A DNA stretch of 13,412 nt. Source: Patescibacteria group bacterium UBA2193 (GTDB lineage Bacteria > Patescibacteriota > Minisyncoccia > Moranbacterales > DUUL01). Made by a program: the position numbers and the translations under genes. Under the pieces are notes generated by a model. It made no database searches and had not been told where the DNA came from. It worked only from the letters and a program-made list of their open reading frames with translations. The DNA is taken from positions 1-13,412 of the forward strand of contig DCVH01000098.1 of the NCBI GenBank assembly GCA_002327335.1, in the 5' to 3' direction. Of this stretch, positions 5,693-10,826 are shown in pieces (within the stretch, counting starts at the first letter, position 1; each line of letters opens with the position of its first letter).

Positions 5693-5722
5693 CTCAAAAC
5701 TAAAAAACTTAAACCTAATCAA

Positions 5723-5750
5723 AGTTTAACAATAAAAGAAAAAGTGTCAA
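5723..5750 (-). promoter_or_regulatory. Promoter, unit 2
   Basis: Minus strand: perfect TTGACA (5750-5745), 16 bp, then TAAACT (5728-5723), which keeps the key T, A and final T of the -10. Confidence 0.55.
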
Positions 5751-5976
5751 GTGGACATGAAACAAAGTTATCAACAGATAAAAAAATCAAAACTTAAATA
5801 TCAAGAATCAAAATTACAATTCAAAATTTAAAAAATGAAATTATCTGACAGCCCATAATTTTTACTAAAGATTATGTTTTACATTTTGCCCCCAAGCTCA
5901 ATTTTAATATCATACCATTAATCAAATGAATTCCCATCAAAGTTTATACTCACGAAAGTGGACGTGGAAATAATAA
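5751..5976. other. AT-rich spacer with nothing recognised
   Basis: The stretch between unit 2 and the methyltransferase gene is low in complexity (runs such as CAATTCAAAATTTAAAAAAT). It shows no supported ORF, no strong hairpin with a T-run, and no clear promoter. Confidence 0.6.
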
Positions 5977-6690
5977 TTAGCACTTCCTTGCAACGATAAT
6001 GATGTTTTTATTATTAAGCAAAAAACTTTTTTCGATTGCAAAGCCGGCATTCTTGAATATTTCCACCAATTCTCTTTCGGTAAAAGCATGGTGGAAACGA
6101 TCAAAAACCAACCCCTGATTGTTCTTGAAAGGAATTAGAACATCTTTCACTCCAAGACCTCGATATTTCCCTATTTGGAAAATCTTTCCCAAAATATTTT
6201 TAAAATTCAAGAAATGTTTCAAATGTTTCCCTTGCCACAAATTCCAGACGCTAATCACAACAACGCCACCCGGTTTCGTTATTCGATAAAATTCTTTCGC
6301 CATTTCTCGACTGTGTTTTTTGGGAAAATGATGGAAAACGGCAATAGAAAATATACTATTGAAAAAATCATTCGAAAATGGTAGGATTGATGAACTTGAT
6401 ATTTTTTGAAATTTTTCTTGATAATCCGGATATGCCGTTTTTGCAATATCAATCAATTTTTGAGACACGTCCACCCCGATATATTCCAAATCTTTACTTT
6501 TCAACATTTCAAACAGCCTCCCATTCCCGCAACCAAAATCCAAAATTTTGTCTTTATTTTTGACATAATCAACAATGAATTCGAAATCTCTCCAGAGATA
6601 TTTTCGGGTGCCAGAAAACTTATCCGCTATCTGATCATAGCCTTTTTCCAAGTCATTTAGAATTTTTTCTTCCTTTTTATCGTTATGCAT
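5977..6690 (-). CDS. Trm9/ALKBH8-like class I SAM methyltransferase
   Basis: The product, 237 aa from the ATG at 6690, is a Rossmann-fold methyltransferase: motif I LDFGCGNG (about 50-57), the acidic SAM-ribose residue in YIGVDVS (Asp74) and the motif IV region FSIAVFHHFP (about 114-123). More specific are features shared with yeast Trm9 and ALKBH8: YDQIADKFSGTRKYLW near the N-terminus (compare YDEIAPHFSQTR), SIAVFHHF (compare SIAVVHHW), KDVLIPF, and the end DRFHHAFTERELVEIFKNAG (compare YRYYHLYREGEL). Trm9 methylates carboxymethyluridine-34 to give mcm5U. The divergent neighbour is Elp3, which makes that carboxymethyl group, so the context supports the call. The frame can be extended to a TTG at 6732, but a -10 box lies in that stretch and the ATG has an AGGA 9 nt upstream. 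Substrate is inferred; another small class I methyltransferase role is possible. Confidence 0.8.
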   Translation of the reverse strand: MHNDKKEEKILNDLEKGYDQIADKFSGTRKYLWRDFEFIVDYVKNKDKILDFGCGNGRLFEMLKSKDLEYIGVDVSQKLIDIAKTAYPDYQEKFQKISSSSILPFSNDFFNSIFSIAVFHHFPKKHSREMAKEFYRITKPGGVVVISVWNLWQGKHLKHFLNFKNILGKIFQIGKYRGLGVKDVLIPFKNNQGLVFDRFHHAFTERELVEIFKNAGFAIEKSFLLNNKNIIIVARKC

Positions 6691-8331
6691 ATGAATCAAT
6701 CCTATGATAATTTTATAAAAATAGCAACTCAAATCCGAATAAAAAATTCGGACGATTTTTCAAAAATTAAAAGGGAAATTTGCAAAAAATTAAAGATTTC
6801 CCTCCCCGCCAACGCCAATCTCAAAAATTGTTATGAAAAAATGGTGGAACAAGGCAAAATTCAGAAAAATACCAATTTTGAAAAATTTTTATTCAGTAAA
6901 AAAAATCGCACTCAATCCGGCGTAGCCGTTGTGGCAGTTCTCACTAAACCCTATCCCTGTCCGGGGAAATGCATCTATTGCCCATCCGAAAAAGAAATGC
7001 CTAAAAGTTATTTGAGCAATGAACCAGCGGTGATGAGGGCCGTTATGGCAAAATTTAACCCCTATATTCAAGTGCAAAGAAGAATTCGAGCACTGGAGTT
7101 AAACGGCCACAAAACTGATAAAATAGAGCTGATTGTCATGGGTGGAACATTTTCTTATCTCCCAAGTGCATATCAAATTAATTTCATTACTCAGTGCTTC
7201 AAAGCTTGCAATGATTATGGCAAAAAAATCAAAAATCAACCTTGCCTACCGGCAGGCAGGAAATCAAAAATCAAAAAAAGCGCTCTTGAAAAATTGGAAT
7301 GTGAACAAAAAAGAAATGAAAAAGCCCATCATCGAATCATTGGACTGACCCTGGAAACAAGACCAGACTATATCAATCTCGAAGAACTGGCTAATTTTCG
7401 GAAATTGGGTTGCACTCGAGTGGAAATTGGAGTTCAGAGCATTTTTGATGATGTTTTGAAAACCAATAAAAGAGGACATGCCACACAGAAAACCATCGAG
7501 GCAACTGGACTCATGAAAGAATTGGGATTTAAGGTGGGTTATCATCTGATGCCGGGATTGCACGGTTCAAACCTCAAAAAAGATTATGGGATATTTCAAA
7601 AAATATTTTCCAATCAAGATTTTCAACCGGATTTGATAAAAATCTATCCAACCGTTGTCATAAAACAAAGTCCGCTCTATCGGCTCTGGAAGAATGATAA
7701 ATATCAACCGCTTGAAAATAAAGCGTTCGAAAAATTTGTATTAAAAATTAAGAATGAAATAATTCCTCCTTACACCAGAATTTCTCGACTCGTTCGTGAT
7801 GTTCCCACTCCATCTATCATTGCTGGGCCAACAGTTTCAAATTTGCGTCAGTTGATTGTCAAAAAATCAAAATGTTCTTGTATTCGTTGCCGTGAAGTTC
7901 GATCAAATTATTCAGAAAACGAAACAATTGTCCTGAATCGAATCGATTATCCGGCCAGTGGCGGTCATGAGATTTTTTTGGAATACGTTTCGCCTGACAA
8001 GAAAAAACTTTTCGCACTTTTGAGGCTTCGCATCCCATCACCCCATTTTTCAAATAACCTTAATGTTTTCAAAAATTTTCCAATTCTCAAAAATTCTGCC
8101 ATAATCAGAGAAGTTCATACTTATGGAAAAATGACCGCCGTCAACCAAAAAGACACGACTTCCCCTCAACATATCGGACTCGGGAAAAAATTGATCCTGG
8201 AAGCCGAAAGGATTGCTCGCGAAGAATTTAGCCTCAAAAAAATCGCTGTCATTTCGGGCGTGGGAGTGCGAGAATATTACCGAAAATTAGGATACAAATT
8301 GAAGAATAATTATATGACAAAAAAGATTTGA
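6685..8331 (+). CDS. elp3: Elp3-type tRNA uridine(34) acetyltransferase, radical SAM + GNAT
   Basis: Elp3 uses a 4Fe-4S cluster, SAM and acetyl-CoA to install a carboxymethyl group on C5 of wobble uridine in tRNA. The 548 residues show the whole architecture. A basic N-terminal tRNA-binding region (1-85) comes first, followed by the cluster motif CPGKCIYCP (Cys92, 96, 99), then EPAVMRA, IVMGGTF (150-156) and LTLETRPDY (221-229). IKIYPTVVIKQSP and RISRLVRDVPTP close the core. The zinc-type linker CSCIRCREVR (397-406) is present. The C-terminal GNAT domain has REVHTYG, the acetyl-CoA loop QHIGLGKKL (495-503), EAERIAREE and SGVGVREYYRKLGYKL. It works alone in some bacteria and archaea, without Elp1/2/4-6, none of which are here. 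The start is 6685 or 6691 (both ATG), with no Shine-Dalgarno. A GC-rich palindrome is inserted in frame at residues 186-193 in a variable loop. Confidence 0.96.
   Translation: MHMNQSYDNFIKIATQIRIKNSDDFSKIKREICKKLKISLPANANLKNCYEKMVEQGKIQKNTNFEKFLFSKKNRTQSGVAVVAVLTKPYPCPGKCIYCPSEKEMPKSYLSNEPAVMRAVMAKFNPYIQVQRRIRALELNGHKTDKIELIVMGGTFSYLPSAYQINFITQCFKACNDYGKKIKNQPCLPAGRKSKIKKSALEKLECEQKRNEKAHHRIIGLTLETRPDYINLEELANFRKLGCTRVEIGVQSIFDDVLKTNKRGHATQKTIEATGLMKELGFKVGYHLMPGLHGSNLKKDYGIFQKIFSNQDFQPDLIKIYPTVVIKQSPLYRLWKNDKYQPLENKAFEKFVLKIKNEIIPPYTRISRLVRDVPTPSIIAGPTVSNLRQLIVKKSKCSCIRCREVRSNYSENETIVLNRIDYPASGGHEIFLEYVSPDKKKLFALLRLRIPSPHFSNNLNVFKNFPILKNSAIIREVHTYGKMTAVNQKDTTSPQHIGLGKKLILEAERIAREEFSLKKIAVISGVGVREYYRKLGYKLKNNYMTKKI
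6704..6732 (-). promoter_or_regulatory. Promoter for the methyltransferase, inside elp3
   Basis: Minus strand: TTGAGT (6732-6727), 17 bp, then TATCAT (6709-6704). The start would be near 6697, giving a leader of only about 7 nt before the ATG at 6690, in effect a leaderless mRNA. It lies wholly within the first codons of elp3. Confidence 0.45.
7241..7260. repeat. GC-rich palindromic repeat, copy 2, inside elp3
   Basis: This 20-bp near-palindrome, matching 1357-1376 at 17 of 20 positions, encodes CLPAGR-type residues in Elp3. It is bracketed by 14-bp direct repeats of AAATCAAAAATCAA (7226-7239 and 7261-7274) that look like a target duplication, although the sequence is simple. The reading frame is kept. 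Confidence 0.8.
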
Positions 8332-8389
8332 TTATATGCACCTCGGAAAATAAAAACGGAACAGGGATTTCCCACAAAGCACAATATTT

Positions 8390-8537
8390 GTCATCCTGAG
8401 CGTAATGATTTGCCGATAGGCAAGAAATGGAGTCGAAGGATCTTTTTGTCGGATAGTTTTATATAATAATTAGATCTTCTGTCTACAGATCTTTCGACTT
8501 CACTCATTCGTACCTCATTCATTTCGCTCAAGATGAC
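8390..8537. repeat. 148-bp inverted-repeat element between elp3 and the Nudix gene
   Basis: The outer arms GTCATCCTGAGCG (8390-8402) and CGCTCAAGATGAC (8525-8537) and the inner arms AGTCGAAGGATCT (8431-8443) and AGATCTTTCGACT (8487-8499) are near-perfect inverted repeats. TTGCC-GATA-GGCAA (8410-8423) is nested inside the left half, and another palindrome, AGATC..GATCT, lies at the centre. The outer phrase resembles the 'GTCATCCTGAGC...GTCGAAGGATC' repeats seen in many bacterial genomes. Confidence 0.75.
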
Positions 8538-8573
8538 AAGTTCTAGTTTGCACTAACTATTAAATTAAGGAAT

Positions 8574-8969
8574 ATGCAAAAAATAATTATCGCATCCGGT
8601 CCGGTGATCGTGGAGAATGATAAAGTTCTGCTTGATATCCAAGGGGAAGACAAATTTTGGAAATTTTGCGGAGGGAAAACCAGAGAATCAGAATCATTAG
8701 AAGAAACTGCCATAAGAAGATCACAAGAAGAATTGGGCATCGAGATAAAAATATCAGACATTGACCCTTTTATTTTATATACAAAAAAAGAAACTGCCGA
8801 AGGAAATCTTGATATCATCCTAGTTCATTTTTTAGCAGAAAGAATTGGAGAAATAAACCCCGGAGAAGACATCCGGGAATGGAAGTGGATACCGCTAGAA
8901 GAACTAGAAAAAGAAAATCTTGCTCCAAATATTATTCCAACATTAAAACATTTTGGATTTTTGGAATAA
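8574..8969 (+). CDS. Nudix hydrolase with an altered Nudix box
   Basis: The 131-residue protein is the standard single-domain size. Nudix enzymes hydrolyse nucleoside diphosphates linked to another group, for example oxidised dNTPs, NDP-sugars or Ap4A. The N-terminal strand IIASGPVIVENDKVLLDIQG leads to the Nudix box, GGKTRESE through ELGI (33-56). Against the consensus G-x5-E-x7-REUxEExGU, the residues Gly34, Glu40, Arg48, Glu52, Glu53 and Gly55 are in place, but the 'RE' Glu is Arg49 and the following hydrophobic residue is Ser50. The C-terminal part, EWKWIPLEELEKENLAPN, is the usual W-x-P-L-E-E-L stretch. The substrate cannot be told. The ATG at 8574 has AAGGA only 2 nt upstream, closer than usual. 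No later start would keep the first strand. Confidence 0.88.
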   Translation: MQKIIIASGPVIVENDKVLLDIQGEDKFWKFCGGKTRESESLEETAIRRSQEELGIEIKISDIDPFILYTKKETAEGNLDIILVHFLAERIGEINPGEDIREWKWIPLEELEKENLAPNIIPTLKHFGFLE

Positions 8970-8990
8970 ATGGAATCGAAAGAAGATCAA

Positions 8991-9043
8991 AATTTTTTAC
9001 AATAACCCCCTTCAATTCCCCCTTGTAATAAGGGGGAATATTT
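8991..9043 (+). repeat. CCCCCTT hairpin repeat, copy A1, possible Nudix terminator
   Basis: TTTTTTACAATAACCCCCTT is followed by a perfect 9-bp stem, TTCCCCCTT-GTAAT-AAGGGGGAA (9016-9038), and a T-rich run. A near-identical unit occurs at 9228-9280. Lying directly after the Nudix stop, it could serve as its terminator. Confidence 0.65.
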
Positions 9044-9057
9044 TTAAATAAGAAAAG

Positions 9058-9191
9058 GCGAAAAGGTAATTATTTTTGAACGTAATGGCGTTGATAAGAA
9101 ATATTAATCCAGTTAATGAATCGTTATTTTCAGTTACTTGAATATCTAAAAGCAATAAATAAATTCAGTGAAAAAGTAATTACCTTTTCGC
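9058..9191. repeat. 134-bp inverted-repeat element B
   Basis: Arms 9058-9077 and 9172-9191 (GCGAAAAGGTAATTA...) match at 19 of 20 positions as inverted repeats. The interior contains GAACGTAATGGCGTTGATAA, which shares words with the loop of element C. There is no ORF. It is framed by the direct repeats A1 and A2. Confidence 0.75.
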
Positions 9192-9227
9192 TTTGGTTGA
9201 GGATTTTTTTGTTAAAATAAGATGAGA

Positions 9228-9280
9228 GTTTTTTACAATAACCCCCTTTAATTCCCCTTGCAACAAGGGGGAAGTTTTTT
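9228..9280 (+). repeat. CCCCCTT hairpin repeat, copy A2
   Basis: The TTTTTTACAATAACCCCCTT unit is repeated in direct orientation relative to A1, followed by the stem TTCCCCTT-GCAAC-AAGGGGGAA (9252-9273) and a six-T run that would make it terminator-like on the plus strand. Confidence 0.65.
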
Positions 9281-9307
9281 CTTTTATTTGACTATTAAAA
9301 CTAAATG

Positions 9308-9379
9308 CTCAAACAAATAATTATTTTCGAACGTATGCCACTTTTATGGCGTCAGTGAGAAAATAATTATTTATTTGAG
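9308..9379. repeat. 72-bp hairpin element C at the 3' end of uvrC
   Basis: Arms 9308-9328 and 9359-9379 match at 20 of 21 positions (CTCAAACAAATAATTATTTTC). The 30-nt loop has its own hairpin, GCCA..TGGC (9337-9350). The shared words ATTATTTT-GAACGTA and ATGGCGT link it to element B. It begins 23 bp after the uvrC stop codon. Confidence 0.75.
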
Positions 9380-9401
9380 TTTTAGAAAGATAATATTTTT
9401 A

Positions 9402-10664
9402 TTAAATTATTTTTTTGCAAAAATTATCACTTCTTTTCCTGCGATGAAAGGAAATCGCGAATCGATGGGATTCTGCATTTGCCAATAGAATATTCTTCTT
9501 TAACTTTTCTGAAATTTTTCCAACACCAACCAGACCTTTCGGTTGGTGTTTTTCATTTTTTACAACACCAATAACAGGTATTGAAATATTTTTCTCGGCA
9601 AGTGCTTTTTTGGCGGAATTAACCTGAATGACATTCCCGTCAACCACAATCAAATCCGGCAAAGGCCATTCACGGTGATTCAGACGACGAGAAATGACTT
9701 CTTTCAAAGCTCCGCTATCACCCCCTTTTTTCTCTTTAATATTAAACTTTCGATAATCTGCTTTTTTCGCTTGACCATTCTCAATAACAACCATAACTCC
9801 CACTCGATGTTCCCCGGCCAAATGAGCAACATCAAAAGCCTCAATTCGAAAAACTGCTTCTTTTTCTTCGGGCATTAAATCTTTTTTTATGAGCGCAACA
9901 TCTCGGATGTGATTCAAGGCAAAAATTTTCTTCTTGATTTTATCCGCCTTTTCAAATTCCAGATTTTTGGCATAAGTTTTCATTTCTTTTTCAAGTGTTT
10001 TCAGAAGCTGAGATTTCTTCCCTTCAAAAAAAAGCCTGAGGTGCCTGACGGTTTTTGCATAATCTTTTGAAGAAACTTCCCCCGTGCAAGTTCCCGGACA
10101 AAGATGAATTTGATTATTAAAACAAGGCTTCCCAGTCTTATTTCCCTTCTCCCCAAAAGGAATACACCTCGAATCCCTGAAAGGAAAAATCTTTCGAATA
10201 ATTTTCATCGCATCTCGGAAAAGATTTCCGCTTGGAAAGGGGCCAAACAAATATTTTATTTCACTTTCGTTGAATTTATTTTTTATATCTGTTTTTCGAA
10301 CAACCTCAACTCGAGGAAATTTTTCCTTCGTTATAACAAGATAATTAAAACTTTTGTCATCTTTTTCATCAGTGTTATATTTCGGTTTATATTTTTTAAT
10401 CAAACTGGCCTCCAAAATCAAAGCTTCCAAAACCGAATCGGTTTCTTGAAATTTCACATTCTTCGTCAATTGAACCATTTGTTCAATCAAAATACTGCGA
10501 CTTTCAGCTAAATTAGGAGAGAAATAACTCCTCACTCGCTGACGAAGTGAAGTTGCTTTTCCAATATACAGAATTTTTCCATTTTCTCCGATGAAGAAAT
10601 AGACTCCGGGAGAGTCGGGTAGTTTTGTTTTTTTAAGATTATTTAAAATCATATCTTCTATCAT
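9402..10664 (-). CDS. uvrC: UvrABC excinuclease subunit C, compact form
   Basis: UvrC makes the 3' and 5' incisions around a lesion loaded by UvrA and UvrB. Visible in order are the GIY-YIG nuclease (PGVYFF, LYIGKATSLRQRV, 19-43; Glu85 in LILEASLIKKYKPKYN), a cysteine cluster matching the UvrC iron-sulfur site (C167, C181, C189, C193 in LCPGTC) and the UVR helix pair ETYAKNLEFEKADKIK-like (about 229-246), which binds UvrB. The RNase H-like 5'-incision domain follows, with Asp278 in EAFDVAHLAGE, Asp342 in LIVVDGN and His400 in ESHRFAISFHR. The protein ends at residue 420, only 20 residues after that His, so the tandem helix-hairpin-helix domain of about 600-residue UvrC is absent. Start ATG at 10664 or 10652, with no strong binding site. 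uvrA lies 160 bp upstream on the same strand. Confidence 0.94.
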   Translation of the reverse strand: MIEDMILNNLKKTKLPDSPGVYFFIGENGKILYIGKATSLRQRVRSYFSPNLAESRSILIEQMVQLTKNVKFQETDSVLEALILEASLIKKYKPKYNTDEKDDKSFNYLVITKEKFPRVEVVRKTDIKNKFNESEIKYLFGPFPSGNLFRDAMKIIRKIFPFRDSRCIPFGEKGNKTGKPCFNNQIHLCPGTCTGEVSSKDYAKTVRHLRLFFEGKKSQLLKTLEKEMKTYAKNLEFEKADKIKKKIFALNHIRDVALIKKDLMPEEKEAVFRIEAFDVAHLAGEHRVGVMVVIENGQAKKADYRKFNIKEKKGGDSGALKEVISRRLNHREWPLPDLIVVDGNVIQVNSAKKALAEKNISIPVIGVVKNEKHQPKGLVGVGKISEKLKKNILLANAESHRFAISFHRRKRSDNFCKKII

Positions 10665-10703
10665 TTCATGTTTATTAATAGTATAGTCAATTTTTAATTT
10701 TTA

Positions 10704-10826
10704 AATTTTTAATTTTGTAAATAAATCTAAATGTTTTAATTTCCAAACCTACCAAGCCCAAGCTTTGTTTAAAAATTTTAATTTTAAAAGTTTATTTAGA
10801 AATTAAAAATTACAAAATTAAAAATT
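10704..10826. repeat. AT-rich inverted repeat between uvrA and uvrC
   Basis: Perfect 17-bp arms AATTTTTAATTTTGTAA (10704-10720, complement at 10810-10826) overlap the uvrA stop codon. Between them are further A/T runs and the phrase CCAAGCCCAAGCTTTG. Pairing would be weak per base pair. It may be a residual intergenic repeat rather than a terminator. Confidence 0.55.

Larger units (their letters stand above)
5542..5716 (-). ncRNA. Putative small RNA or short mRNA, unit 2
   Basis: A promoter at 5723-5750 and a terminator at 5542-5572 frame a minus-strand transcript of about 175 nt. It could be a small RNA, or an mRNA for the 28-aa hydrophobic peptide at 5606-5692. The unit has the same plan as unit 1 (consensus -35, 16-bp spacer, related TCTCAA terminator loop). 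No known RNA family is recognised. Confidence 0.4.

Noticed and set aside
6691..6732. TTG at 6732 as the methyltransferase start
   Set aside because: The extra 14 residues have no counterpart in Trm9-like proteins as far as I recall, and the stretch holds a good -10 box. The ATG at 6690 has a better-placed AGGA.
9058..9379. Elements B and C as integron attC sites
   Set aside because: There are palindromic words such as GAACG..CGTTG, but the required RYYYAAC and GTTRRRY core boxes do not match, no integrase is nearby and there are no cassette ORFs.
8991..9379. CRISPR array
   Set aside because: The repeats are only two or three unequal hairpin units without regular spacing, and no cas genes are present.
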